A stretch of 64,000 bases of DNA from Myxococcus stipitatus (GTDB lineage: Bacteria > Myxococcota > Myxococcia > Myxococcales > Myxococcaceae): positions 1-64,000 of the forward strand of contig NZ_JAKCFI010000011.1 of NCBI RefSeq assembly GCF_021412625.1, in the 5' to 3' direction. A model generated the notes under the pieces. That model saw only the letters and a program-made list of their open reading frames with translations. It made no database searches and was not told the origin of the DNA. Below, one piece after another: positions 15,878 to 24,121 of this stretch. Numbering within the stretch: position 1 is the stretch's first letter; the number at the start of each line of letters is the position of its first letter. The position numbers and the translations under genes were made by a program.

Positions 15878-16342
15878 GTGTTCAACCTGGACGAGCGCTA
15901 TCGAGGGCTTCCCGCCACGCGGGAGCAGATCCTCGCGCTGCACACCTCGCTCAACACGCCGCACGTGGCCATTCCCGGCAAGCAGGCCGGGCCCGCCCAG
16001 GCCTTCGTGGTGGGGCTGCGCGGCGCGCAGGGGGCCGCGGTGTTCGTGTACCTCTACCTGTCGGAGGCCGAGGACTGCGCGGTGTACCTCTCCGGCCGCC
16101 GCAACATGACGGGTGACGAGTACCGCGACGACGAGGGGGACGCGCTGGCGTTCGTCGAGTCGCTCGGCTTCATGATGGACGACGCCAACTGGCGCGCGCA
16201 GCCTCCGGAGCAGCAGGACGAGATGCTCAAGACGCTGCCGGTCTTCTTCAAGGACCCCAAGCTCGTGCCCGCGGTGAAGGCGCGCGCCGAGGAGAAGAAG
16301 AACGTCACCACCACCCTGGGCCGCTTCCTGGCGGCCTTCTGA
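15878..16342 (+). CDS. Small acidic protein of unknown function
   Basis: A 154-residue protein with no signal peptide or membrane segment, so probably cytoplasmic. It starts MFNLDERYRGLPATREQI. The middle part (about 40-95) alternates hydrophobic and polar residues like a beta sheet, followed by helices rich in Asp/Glu. I do not recognise a domain. The start is GTG at 15878 with ACGGAGA upstream. It lies 35 bases after the secreted protein and 35 before the pilotin-like gene, so it is probably in the same operon. Confidence 0.75.
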   Translation: MFNLDERYRGLPATREQILALHTSLNTPHVAIPGKQAGPAQAFVVGLRGAQGAAVFVYLYLSEAEDCAVYLSGRRNMTGDEYRDDEGDALAFVESLGFMMDDANWRAQPPEQQDEMLKTLPVFFKDPKLVPAVKARAEEKKNVTTTLGRFLAAF

Positions 16343-16377
16343 ACCCGCCTCCACCCCTGTCGTCGAGACCCGAACCC

Positions 16378-17139
16378 ATGCGCCGCCCCGTCCTCGCCTC
16401 CACGTCCTTCTCGCTCCTGCTGGCGCTCGCCGGCTGTGCCCACACGCCCTCGGAGAAGGAGAAGCGCACCGCGGAGATCCATTACGACCTGGCCATCGCC
16501 GCCCAGGAGCAGGGCCACGTCCAGGAGGCGCTGCGCGAGCTGCAGGTGTCGCTGGAGAACGACCCGAACTATCCGGAGGCGAACAACGCCATCGGCATCC
16601 TGCTGCACCTGGCCTTCGCGCGTCCCTCGGAGGCCATCGGCCACTACGAGCGGGCGCTGAAGGTGCGCCCGACCTTCTCCGAGGCGCGCACCAACCTGGC
16701 CAACGTCCACCTGGACCAGGGGCGCTTCGACGAGGCCATCAAGCTCTACGAGCAGGTCCTCAACGACATGCTCTACCCCACGCCCTTCATCGCGCAGGGC
16801 AACATGGGCTGGGCGCTCTACAAGAAGGGCGAGACGGAGCGCGGGGTGCAGAGCCTCAAGGCGGCGGTGACGACCAACCCCGGCTTCTGCCTGGGCTACC
16901 GCAACCTGGGCATCATCTACGACGAGACGGGGCGCACCGACGAGTCGTGCCGGCAGTTCACCCGGTTCCGGGAGAACTGCCCGGAGGTAGCCGAGGCGTA
17001 CATGCGCGAGGGCGTGTGCCGGGCGAAGCTCGGCGAGGCCGAGGCGGCCAAGCAGGCCTTCGCGGTGTGCGAGACGAAGTCGAAGCCCTCCGAGCAACAG
17101 CTCAAGGACGACTGCCGGAGGCTGCTCGAAAAGCTCTAG
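16378..17139 (+). CDS. tgl: TPR lipoprotein, Tgl/PilF-type pilotin
   Basis: A 253-residue outer-membrane lipoprotein: the signal peptide ends in the lipobox LALAGC with Cys20. The mature part is a series of about six tetratricopeptide repeats, for example EIHYDLAIAAQEQGHVQEAL and ARTNLANVHLDQGRFDEAIK. Size, lipobox and repeat number match Tgl of Myxococcus xanthus and PilF/PilW of other bacteria, which help the PilQ secretin assemble in the outer membrane for type IV pilus motility. No other pilus gene is adjacent, so the exact tgl name rests on family resemblance. Confidence 0.65.
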   Translation: MRRPVLASTSFSLLLALAGCAHTPSEKEKRTAEIHYDLAIAAQEQGHVQEALRELQVSLENDPNYPEANNAIGILLHLAFARPSEAIGHYERALKVRPTFSEARTNLANVHLDQGRFDEAIKLYEQVLNDMLYPTPFIAQGNMGWALYKKGETERGVQSLKAAVTTNPGFCLGYRNLGIIYDETGRTDESCRQFTRFRENCPEVAEAYMREGVCRAKLGEAEAAKQAFAVCETKSKPSEQQLKDDCRRLLEKL

Positions 17140-17157
17140 TCTGCTATCTGGGGCCTC

Positions 17158-17544
17158 GTGGACCACGTCGACTTCGGCAAGTACCTCAGTCAGCAGCGGG
17201 AGCTCCGAGGGCTCTCGCGCGACGACGTCGCGCGGGAGACGAAGATTCCCCCCACGCTCATCGCGGCGCTGGAGGCCGGCCAGGTGGAGCGGCTTCCCTC
17301 GCGCATCTTCGTGGTGAACTACATCAAGGCGTACGCGCAGGTCATCGGCCTGGCCCCCGAGGAGGCGGTGCTGCGCTACGAGGAGGTGGACCGCTCGGTG
17401 CCGGCGCCCTCGCCGGCGCAGCTCGAGCAGGAGCGCCGCAAGCGGGCATACGTGGGGTTGTCGGTGCTGCTGGTGGCCGTGGCGCTGGGCCTCTACGTCT
17501 TCCTGGTGCTCAGCGGGAAGCTTCCCTCGCCGCTCGCGCGTTGA
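17158..17544 (+). CDS. RodZ-like HTH membrane protein
   Basis: A 128-residue protein. The N-terminal helix-turn-helix (about 5-70) has the HTH_25 pattern: LSQQRELRGLSRDDVARETK and then YIKAYAQVIGL. A single membrane helix (about 99-119) follows a charged linker. This is the N-terminal half of RodZ without the usual periplasmic domain. RodZ links MreB to the wall-synthesis machine; the short form may anchor or regulate something else. The GTG at 17158 is 18 bases after the pilotin stop, and no Shine-Dalgarno is obvious. Confidence 0.75.
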   Translation: MDHVDFGKYLSQQRELRGLSRDDVARETKIPPTLIAALEAGQVERLPSRIFVVNYIKAYAQVIGLAPEEAVLRYEEVDRSVPAPSPAQLEQERRKRAYVGLSVLLVAVALGLYVFLVLSGKLPSPLAR

Positions 17545-17553
17545 GTCTGGCCC

Positions 17554-18288
17554 ATGGAGCGTTACGACGACGACGCGCTCGTGCTGTCCACGGTGGACTA
17601 TGGCGAGTCCGACCGGCTCGTCACCCTGTTGACGCGTGAGCATGGAAAGCTGACGGCCTTCGCCGCCGGAGCGCGCAAGAGCAAGCGGCGCTTCGCGGGC
17701 GCGCTGGAGCCATTCATGCGGCTGCGCGCCCAACTGGTGGAGACCCGGGGCTCCACCGTCCGCCTGGACTCCGTGGACATCGTCGCGGGCTACTACGCCG
17801 CCCGAGAGGACCTGTCCCTCATCGCCCGCGCCCTGTACGCCGTGGAGCTGTCGCGCGAGCTGACGCGGGACCACGAGCCGCATCCGGAGCTGTTCGCCCT
17901 GCTGGAGAGCTACCTGTCGCGGCTGGACGCGAAGGAGGCGGGACCCACGTCGCTGCTGGCCTTCGAGCTGTCCGCGCTCGCGCACGCGGGGCTGATGCCG
18001 CGCTTCGATTCGTGCTCGCTCTGTGGTCAGGAGCCGGGTGAGCGCCCGCGCTTCGACCAGGCGCACGGCGGCACGGTGTGCGAGCCATGCAGCGTCCGAG
18101 CCCGTGAGGCGGTGGTCGTGCCCGCGGCCCTCCTGTCGGGGCTGCGCGCGCTCCAGGAGGGACAGCGCACGCCGCTGCCGGCCGACCTGCGCGCGCGGGC
18201 GCGAGGCCTGTTGAACGTCTTCATCGCGCACCACATCGGCCGCCGCCTCAAGAGCGTGGACTTCATGGCCCAGGTCGGGCTGGACTGA
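17554..18288 (+). CDS. recO: DNA repair protein RecO
   Basis: A 244-residue RecO. The N-terminal OB fold contains ALVLSTVDYGESDRLVTLLT and the basic GARKSKRRFAGALEPF. The helical part carries a zinc site formed by Cys154/157 and Cys176/179 (two CxxC). RecO works with RecR to load RecA on SSB-coated single-stranded DNA. The ATG is nine bases after the preceding stop, so it is probably co-transcribed with the HTH gene. Confidence 0.95.
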   Translation: MERYDDDALVLSTVDYGESDRLVTLLTREHGKLTAFAAGARKSKRRFAGALEPFMRLRAQLVETRGSTVRLDSVDIVAGYYAAREDLSLIARALYAVELSRELTRDHEPHPELFALLESYLSRLDAKEAGPTSLLAFELSALAHAGLMPRFDSCSLCGQEPGERPRFDQAHGGTVCEPCSVRAREAVVVPAALLSGLRALQEGQRTPLPADLRARARGLLNVFIAHHIGRRLKSVDFMAQVGLD

Positions 18289-18341
18289 ACGGCCGAGTGT
18301 CACCGAGCCCGGGTGGGCGCGAGCCTCGGGGAGATGAAGCC

Positions 18342-19373
18342 ATGAGCGAGTCGGGTGTGCCGCCGCTGGACGTGGTCTGTTTCGGCGAGACGCTGGTGGA
18401 CTTCCTTCCCTCCGCGCCCGGCAAGCGCGTGCGCGAGGTGGACGCGTGGCACCCGTGTCCGGGTGGCTCGCCCGCGAACGTGGCCGTGGGCCTGGCCCGG
18501 CTGGGGCTGCGGCCGGCCATGCTCGGCGTGGTGGGCGCGGACGAGTTCGGACACTTCCTGCGCGACCGGCTCGCCTCCGAGGGCGTGGACGTCAGCCACC
18601 TGCGACAGACGACGGAGGCGCGCACGGGGCTGGTGTTCATCTCGCTCGACGCGAAGGGGGAGCGCACCTTCACGTTCTTCCGGACGCGCTCGGCGGAGTT
18701 CCTCCTGGGAGAGGCGGACGTGGACCCGGCCTTCCTGCGCGGCGCGCGGGTGGTGCACTGCGGCTCCAACTCCCTCCAGAAGGACGCGGCCCGTGAGGCC
18801 ACGGTGAGGATGCTGGGCGTGGCCCGCGACGCGGGGCTCATCGTCAGCTGCGACCCCAACCTGCGGTTGCACGCCTGGGAGGACCCATCGGAGCTCCAGG
18901 GGCTGCTCGCGCGCATGTTGCCCCTGTGCACGGTGGTGAAGCTCTCCGACGACGAGATCGGCTTCGTGACGGGCACTTCGTCGCCGGACGAGGCGCTCGC
19001 GCGACTGGCCTCGATGGGCGTCCGCCTGCCCGTGGTGACGCTGGGCGCCCAGGGGGCCGTGGCGCTGTGGAAGGGAGAGCCGCTGCGCGTCCCGGCACCC
19101 ACGGTCCCGGTGGTGGACACCACCGGCGCCGGGGATGGCTTCGTCGCGGGCCTCCTCCACGGGCTGGTGCGCTGGTTCGGCGGCGCCCACGCGCTGGATG
19201 CCGCGACCCACGAGGAGCTGCGGTCGCTCCTCGTGTTCGCGTGCGAGGTGGGCGCGCGCGTGGTGGGCCGGTTGGGCGCCGTGGAGGGACTTCCCCGGGC
19301 GGAGGAGCTCGCCCAGGTGATGCCCGTCCGCCCCGGCGCGTGTCAGGCGCGCGCGGTCCTCACGGCGGAGTGA
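18342..19373 (+). CDS. PfkB-family sugar kinase (fructokinase-like)
   Basis: A 343-residue ribokinase-fold kinase that phosphorylates a sugar or related alcohol with ATP. The first family signature, GGSPANVAVGLARLG, is near residue 43. The second, DTTGAGDGFVAGLL, has the catalytic Asp265. The N-terminus VVCFGETLVDFLP is typical of fructokinases, but the substrate cannot be fixed by eye. The ATG at 18342 is preferred because CGGGGAG lies upstream; an in-frame GTG at 18297 would add 15 atypical residues. The 3' end overlaps the convergent gene at 19360 by 14 bases. Confidence 0.88.
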   Translation: MSESGVPPLDVVCFGETLVDFLPSAPGKRVREVDAWHPCPGGSPANVAVGLARLGLRPAMLGVVGADEFGHFLRDRLASEGVDVSHLRQTTEARTGLVFISLDAKGERTFTFFRTRSAEFLLGEADVDPAFLRGARVVHCGSNSLQKDAAREATVRMLGVARDAGLIVSCDPNLRLHAWEDPSELQGLLARMLPLCTVVKLSDDEIGFVTGTSSPDEALARLASMGVRLPVVTLGAQGAVALWKGEPLRVPAPTVPVVDTTGAGDGFVAGLLHGLVRWFGGAHALDAATHEELRSLLVFACEVGARVVGRLGAVEGLPRAEELAQVMPVRPGACQARAVLTAE

Positions 19374-20730
19374 TCCGCGCGAGGAAGGTGTCGGACGGAG
19401 CGAAGCCGCTCACCGGGCCTGAGCCGAAGTCGAGCGTCCCGGCCAGGCGCCCCCACAGCACGGCGTCCCAGCGTCCCGCGGGGATGACGCGCAGGCCGGA
19501 CTGGTTGCTGGTGTTGCCGAAGCTCCGGCTCCAGCGCGCCTGCCCGTCGCGGTCGAGCTTCGCGACGTAGATGTCGTCGCCGCCCTGGCTCGTCAGCGTG
19601 CCCGTGCCGAAGTCGATGGTGCCGCTGAAGGCGCCCGTCACCAGCGCGTTGCCTTCGGCGTCCACGGCGACGTCGTAGCCCCAGTCGAAGCCCGCGCCTC
19701 CGAAGCGCCGGCTCCACCGGTGGCCTCCCTCCGCGTCCAGCGACACGACGAAGGCGTCTCCATCCGGGCTGTAGAGCGTCGCGCCGCCGAAGTTCACCGA
19801 GCCGATGAAGGCCCCGGCGCCCAGGATGTTCCCGTCGCCATCGGTGGCCAGCCGCCAGAGCGTCTGGGTGCTCGCCGGACCGAAGCCCCTGGCCCAGAGC
19901 GGCTTGCCGTGCGCATCCAGGCGCAGCACGAAGGTGTTGAAGCCCGGCACGGAGAGCAGCGGCACGCCCTGGTACGAGAGCTGGTCCCAGTACGCCGCGG
20001 CCACCACGACGTTGTCCTCGACGTCCACGGCGATGGAGCCCAGGGTGCTGACTCCGCCCGCGTCGTAGAGGGTGTTCCAGAGGGTGGCGCCATCCGCTCC
20101 CGCGAGCCGGGCGACGAACTGGCTCATCGTGCCATTCGCCGGGATGGGGCCGTCACCGAAGTCGATGGTGCCCGCGAAGTAGCCTCCGACGAGCACGTCG
20201 TCGTTCGGCCCGACGACGATGCTCCCGGTCTGCTGCTGTCCTCCGTCGCCGAAGCAGCGGCTCCAGACATGCGCGCCAGTGGTGTCGAGCTTCGCGACGA
20301 AGGCGCGCGGGTAGCCCGGCTCTCCACGGCAGGGCAGGGGACCTCCACCGAAGTCCAGGTCCCCCCAGAAGTCACCCGTGATGACGACGTTCCCCGCGGA
20401 GTCGAGCGCGAGCCCCGTGCCCTGCTGGTAGTTCGCATCCCCGATGCGCCGTCGCCAGAGCAGCTGACCCGTGGGGTCGAACCGGGCCACGACCAGGTCA
20501 CTGCCCTGCGTCCCCAGCACGGCGACGTGCCCATCCGCCTGCGCCTCGAGGTCCCCCATCCCCTCCATGCCCTCGACCCGGGTCGCCCAGCTCCGCGGGG
20601 GCGCGACCGAGGCGGACGACGGCGCCCCGGAAGTCGACGTCACGTCGGGGGCCGGCTCCGCGGAAACAACAGGCCCCGTGAACAACAACCCGAGCCATAT
20701 AAAATGGGATAGCGAGGATGTCGTGTGCAT
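19360..20730 (-). CDS. Secreted beta-propeller-type repeat protein
   Basis: A 456-residue protein with a signal peptide (about 1-24, ending VVSA). From about residue 75 to the end there are at least five repeats of roughly 60 residues built around TIDFGDGPIP, FVAKLD and LWSRCFG motifs, as in the SBBP/Delta-60 repeat proteins common in myxobacteria. These are predicted to fold as propeller blades outside the cell. The function is unknown. The start ATG has no Shine-Dalgarno, and a -10-like TAGCCT lies only six bases upstream, which suggests a leaderless message. Confidence 0.8.
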   Translation of the reverse strand: MHTTSSLSHFIWLGLLFTGPVVSAEPAPDVTSTSGAPSSASVAPPRSWATRVEGMEGMGDLEAQADGHVAVLGTQGSDLVVARFDPTGQLLWRRRIGDANYQQGTGLALDSAGNVVITGDFWGDLDFGGGPLPCRGEPGYPRAFVAKLDTTGAHVWSRCFGDGGQQQTGSIVVGPNDDVLVGGYFAGTIDFGDGPIPANGTMSQFVARLAGADGATLWNTLYDAGGVSTLGSIAVDVEDNVVVAAAYWDQLSYQGVPLLSVPGFNTFVLRLDAHGKPLWARGFGPASTQTLWRLATDGDGNILGAGAFIGSVNFGGATLYSPDGDAFVVSLDAEGGHRWSRRFGGAGFDWGYDVAVDAEGNALVTGAFSGTIDFGTGTLTSQGGDDIYVAKLDRDGQARWSRSFGNTSNQSGLRVIPAGRWDAVLWGRLAGTLDFGSGPVSGFAPSDTFLARITPP

Positions 20731-20736
20731 GCTGAC

Positions 20737-20766
20737 AGGCTAGGAAACGCCTGAGTGGGCAGGCAA
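20737..20766 (-). promoter_or_regulatory. Candidate promoter for the repeat protein
   Basis: On the minus strand TTGCCT (20766-20761) and TAGCCT (20742-20737) are 18 bases apart. The -10 ends six bases before the ATG, so transcription would start at or next to the start codon. Consensus match is moderate. Confidence 0.35.
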
Positions 20767-20831
20767 GGCACACGCCCCGCGCCGCGTGAGGTGGCGCACT
20801 CCGAGCCCTGGCTGTTCCTCGGGGCGGGTGC

Positions 20832-21320
20832 TCAGGGGCGCAGGGGCTTGAGGATTTCGTAGTCGAAGGTGGTGTAGGGCGGCGTGACGGGTTGGTTCCG
20901 CACGTCGTAGCGCTCGAGCGAATGGGCCGCTCCGTCCGTGAGCCTGCCGTGCCCGGCGAGCCAGTCCGCGAGCCCCAGGTAGGTGGACTCGATGGCCTCC
21001 GCGGTGCCGACCACGCGCGCCATCGCGTAGGTCGCGGGCGCGAGGTGCAGGGTGGCGAGCCCTGGAGCGACGGTGTCGCAGCCGCTGACCTCGGTGCAGA
21101 CCCAGTAGGTGTAGACGGCGTCCGCGCTGTCGCCCAGGTAATCACTCTCCGGGGACACCCCGTAGAAGACGTCCGGGGCGACCCGGTGGGGGATGTCGCC
21201 CAGGCGGGCGAGGAGTTCGGTCCAGGCCAGGGGGACCCGGTGACTCAGCTCGCTGCGGCGACCCACGACCTTGAGTCCGACCAGCTTCAATCCACCCAGG
21301 GAGACGACGGTGACAGGCAT
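20832..21320 (-). CDS. GyrI-like effector-binding protein
   Basis: A 162-residue protein that looks like a free-standing GyrI/AraC-type small-molecule-binding domain: two SHS2-like halves, with VYTYWVCTEVSG and LATLHLAPATYAMARVVG in strand positions and the ending PYTTFDYEILKPL. Such domains bind hydrophobic ligands and occur at the C-terminus of MerR and AraC regulators. The start at 21320 is chosen for the GAGGAAG just upstream; an in-frame ATG at 21341 is the alternative. It is divergent from a MerR regulator, sharing a short promoter region. Confidence 0.65.
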   Translation of the reverse strand: MPVTVVSLGGLKLVGLKVVGRRSELSHRVPLAWTELLARLGDIPHRVAPDVFYGVSPESDYLGDSADAVYTYWVCTEVSGCDTVAPGLATLHLAPATYAMARVVGTAEAIESTYLGLADWLAGHGRLTDGAAHSLERYDVRNQPVTPPYTTFDYEILKPLRP

Positions 21321-21358
21321 GGGGCTTCCTCGTGAGGACATCGTGCCTCTACCCTGAA

Positions 21359-21383
21359 CCTTGAAGCTGGTTGAAGCTCAAGG
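21359..21383. promoter_or_regulatory. Dyad between the GyrI-like and MerR genes
   Basis: CCTTGA (21359-21364) and TCAAGG (21378-21383) form an inverted repeat with a 13-base spacer. The same stretch contains the direct repeat TTGAAGCT at 21361 and 21371. It lies between the divergent start codons and overlaps the likely ribosome binding site of the MerR gene. CCTTGA/TCAAGG arms resemble MerR-family half-sites, so this is a probable operator for the neighbouring regulator. Confidence 0.5.
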
Positions 21384-21396
21384 AGGCAACCGCCGC

Positions 21397-22161
21397 ATGC
21401 TGACGATTTCGCAGTTCGCGGACCGCAGTGGACTGTCCGCGAGCGCGCTGCGTTTCTACGAGCGGAAGGGACTGCTCTCTCCCGCGAGGCGCTGGGACAA
21501 CGGCTATCGCGCCTACGCCGTTTCGCAGGTCGCGGAGGCCCGCTTCATCAGCAGCCTGCGCGCGGCTGGCATCTCGCTCTCCGCCATCCGCGACTTCCTG
21601 AGGCGCGACACGCGCGCGAGGGAGACGATGCTCACGTCCTGGCGACAGGAGATGGCCGCGAGGCTGCTCTCGCTGCAGGTCGCGGACCAGTACCTGCGTG
21701 GGCTCGACTCCAAGGCGCCGCTCCTGCACCTGGAGCACTGGGCGGAGCCCTCGGTCCTCGTCTGGTTCCCCGTGTCCGCTCCCGAGCGTCCGCTGCCGTT
21801 CCGTGAGGCGGTCGCGACGCACAAGCGGGAGCTGGAGCGCCGAGGGACCCTCGTGCTCACCAGCGGCTACGTTCGGACGCTCGACCGCGAGGGAGGACGG
21901 CTCGTGGGAGAGGTCGGGTTCCGCATCAAGGCCGGGCGCCGGACGCCACCGGGGGCTCGCCGTCAGGAGCTCGCGCCGACCCTGTTCGCGACCCTGGAGT
22001 GTGGCCTGCGCGATGACGTCGCCGCGCACCGGGTGTTCCGCCTGCTGGACGAACTGGGCTTCACTCCGGAGGGGCCGCACCTGGAGCGCTACCTTCCGGG
22101 CGCGGTGGATCGCTACCTGCTCATGATCTCCGTGCGGCGTCGGACCGGCCCGGTGACGTAG
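21397..22161 (+). CDS. MerR-family transcriptional regulator
   Basis: A 254-residue regulator. The N-terminal winged helix (about 1-70) starts MLTISQFADRSGLSASALRF and has YERKGLL and NGYRAYA, diagnostic of MerR. The coiled dimerisation helix (about 75-110) is followed by a long C-terminal domain (about 115-250) that looks like a ligand-binding domain. No cysteine cluster for metals is visible, so a small-molecule ligand is more likely. The ATG at 21397 has AAGGAGG upstream. MerR proteins usually twist a promoter with a long spacer and autoregulate; the divergent GyrI-like gene is the probable target. Confidence 0.88.
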   Translation: MLTISQFADRSGLSASALRFYERKGLLSPARRWDNGYRAYAVSQVAEARFISSLRAAGISLSAIRDFLRRDTRARETMLTSWRQEMAARLLSLQVADQYLRGLDSKAPLLHLEHWAEPSVLVWFPVSAPERPLPFREAVATHKRELERRGTLVLTSGYVRTLDREGGRLVGEVGFRIKAGRRTPPGARRQELAPTLFATLECGLRDDVAAHRVFRLLDELGFTPEGPHLERYLPGAVDRYLLMISVRRRTGPVT

Positions 22162-22226
22162 CGGCGACGGGCGTCGCCACGAAAGGCGCGAGAGGGGCTC
22201 GTCCTGGAGGGGGGACGGGTGAAAGG

Positions 22227-24107
22227 ATGGTCGTGCCCATGGCTCGGCCCTCACCGAATCCGCCGGAAGAGACGGCGCCCGCGTCGGACCCGACGCCCGC
22301 GTCGCTGACGCTGCTGAGCATTCCCGGCGACACGCCCGAGGACACGGATACCTACTGGCTCACCCGCGTGTATCAGGGGGACCGGCTCGCGCAGTTCACG
22401 CCGCGCTCGGTGGGGATTGGCGCCGTCATCGGCGTGCTCACCTGCGCCACCAACCTCTACGTGGGCCTCAAGACGGGGGTGGCGTTCGGGGTCGCCATCA
22501 CCGCCGCGCTGCTGGCGCACGCGTCGCACGGGCTCTGGCGGAGGGTGGCTCCGGGGTTCTCGGGGAGGCCGCTCACGCCGCTGGAGACTTGCAGCGCGCA
22601 GACCGTGGCCTCCGCGGCCGGCTACGCCACCGGCGGGGCGCTCGTCTCCGTGCAGGGCGCCTGGCTCATCGTCACCGGCCAACACCCCACGCCGCTCGTC
22701 CTGCTGGCCTGGACGTTCTTCCTGTCCGCGCTGGGCGTGCTCTTCGCGGTGCCCCTCAAGCGCCGGCTCGTGGACCACGAGCAGCTTCCCTTCGCCTCGG
22801 GGACCGCCGCAGCGACCACCATCCGCGCGCTCCATGGCACGGACCCGGAGGCGCCCACGCGGCTGCGGATGCTCGGGCTCGGGGGCGCGGTGGCCGGGCT
22901 CGTCACGTTCGCTCGCGAGGGGCTCGGCAGGCTGCCCATGGGGGTGTCGTTCCCGGGGAGCCTCGGGGGCATTCCCCTCGAGCGGCTCGGGTTCGCGCTG
23001 GACACGAGCCTGCTGCCCATCGGCGCGGGCGCGCTGCTGGGGCCGCGAATCACCACGTCGCTGTGGCTCGGCGCCATCCTCATGCATGGCTTCGTGGCGC
23101 CGCGGGTGCTCGGCGCGGGGCTCGCGACGGACGAGGAGGGCGGCTTCCTCTCGTGGAGCCTATGGCCGGGCGCCGCCGCGCTCACCGTGGCGTCGCTGGT
23201 CCACTTCGCCTGGGACGGTCGCGTGCTGGCGCGCGTATTCAAGGGCCTCGTCTCGGGGACGCCTCGCGCGCCGCGGCCGATCGACGCCGTCCAGGTCCCC
23301 AGGAGCTGGTGGCTCGCGGGCATCGGCGTGCTCACCCCCGCCACCATCGTGGTGGCGCACCTGGGCTTCGGTGTTCCCGTGGCGCACGCGGCGCTCGCCG
23401 TCGCGCTCTCGTTCGTGCTGTGTCTCATCTCCTGCCGCGTCACGGGGGAGACGGACATGTCGCCCGTGGGCGCGCTGAGCCAGGTGACCCAGGTCACCTA
23501 CGGCGTGCTGCTGCCCAACCACGTCCAGGCCAACCTGGCCACCGCGGGCATCACCGTCAACGCCGCCTCCGCGTCGGCCGACCTGCTCACGGACTTGAAG
23601 GCGGGGCATCTGCTCGGCGCGAACCCCCGTCGCCTGTTCCTCGCGCAGCTGGTGGGGACCGTCCTGGGGGCGCTCGCGGCGGTGCCGCTGTTCTTCCTGC
23701 TGGTGCCGGACCGGTCCGCTCTCGGTTCGGAGCAGTTCCCCGCGCCCGCCGCCTTCGTCACGGCCGGCGTCGCCCGCGTGCTGTCGACGGGCCTCGACAC
23801 CCTGGCGCCCGCCACGCGCGCGGCGGTGGGGTGGGCCGCGCTCGCAGCGGCGGTGCTCGTCGCGGCGGAGCGGCTGCTCCCCGCGCGGGCGAGCCGCTGG
23901 GTGCCTTCTCCGCTGGGCATGGGGCTGGCCTGTTTGCTGCCGCCGTCCTATGCGTTGAGCTTCTTCCTGGGTGGGGTGGTCTCGGGGATGGTGGGACGGG
24001 TGCGCCCCGCCGCGCAGGAGCGCCGCTGGGTGCCGCTCGCGGCGGGCCTCATCGCGGGAGAGGGCTTGATGGGCGTCTGCATCGTCCTGTCACGCACGCT
24101 CTGGTAG
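22227..24107 (+). CDS. OPT-family oligopeptide transporter
   Basis: A 626-residue inner-membrane protein with about 14-16 hydrophobic segments. Family features include the first helix region SVGIGAVIGVLTCATNLYVG followed by LKTG, EQLPFASGTAAATTIRALHG, and CRVTGETDMSPVGALSQVTQ. OPT carriers import small peptides or metal chelates with protons. The ATG at 22227 gives an N-terminal Pro-rich tail; a second ATG at 22239 is equally possible. It ends 14 bases before the large kinase gene. Confidence 0.88.
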   Translation: MVVPMARPSPNPPEETAPASDPTPASLTLLSIPGDTPEDTDTYWLTRVYQGDRLAQFTPRSVGIGAVIGVLTCATNLYVGLKTGVAFGVAITAALLAHASHGLWRRVAPGFSGRPLTPLETCSAQTVASAAGYATGGALVSVQGAWLIVTGQHPTPLVLLAWTFFLSALGVLFAVPLKRRLVDHEQLPFASGTAAATTIRALHGTDPEAPTRLRMLGLGGAVAGLVTFAREGLGRLPMGVSFPGSLGGIPLERLGFALDTSLLPIGAGALLGPRITTSLWLGAILMHGFVAPRVLGAGLATDEEGGFLSWSLWPGAAALTVASLVHFAWDGRVLARVFKGLVSGTPRAPRPIDAVQVPRSWWLAGIGVLTPATIVVAHLGFGVPVAHAALAVALSFVLCLISCRVTGETDMSPVGALSQVTQVTYGVLLPNHVQANLATAGITVNAASASADLLTDLKAGHLLGANPRRLFLAQLVGTVLGALAAVPLFFLLVPDRSALGSEQFPAPAAFVTAGVARVLSTGLDTLAPATRAAVGWAALAAAVLVAAERLLPARASRWVPSPLGMGLACLLPPSYALSFFLGGVVSGMVGRVRPAAQERRWVPLAAGLIAGEGLMGVCIVLSRTLW

Positions 24108-24121
24108 CGTGGTCTCCGACG

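Noticed and set aside
22589..24121. Upstream extension of the large kinase gene into the OPT gene
   Set aside because: The frame stays open across the transporter but encodes Arg/Gly/Ala-rich nonsense there. The protein with recognisable domains begins near 24122.
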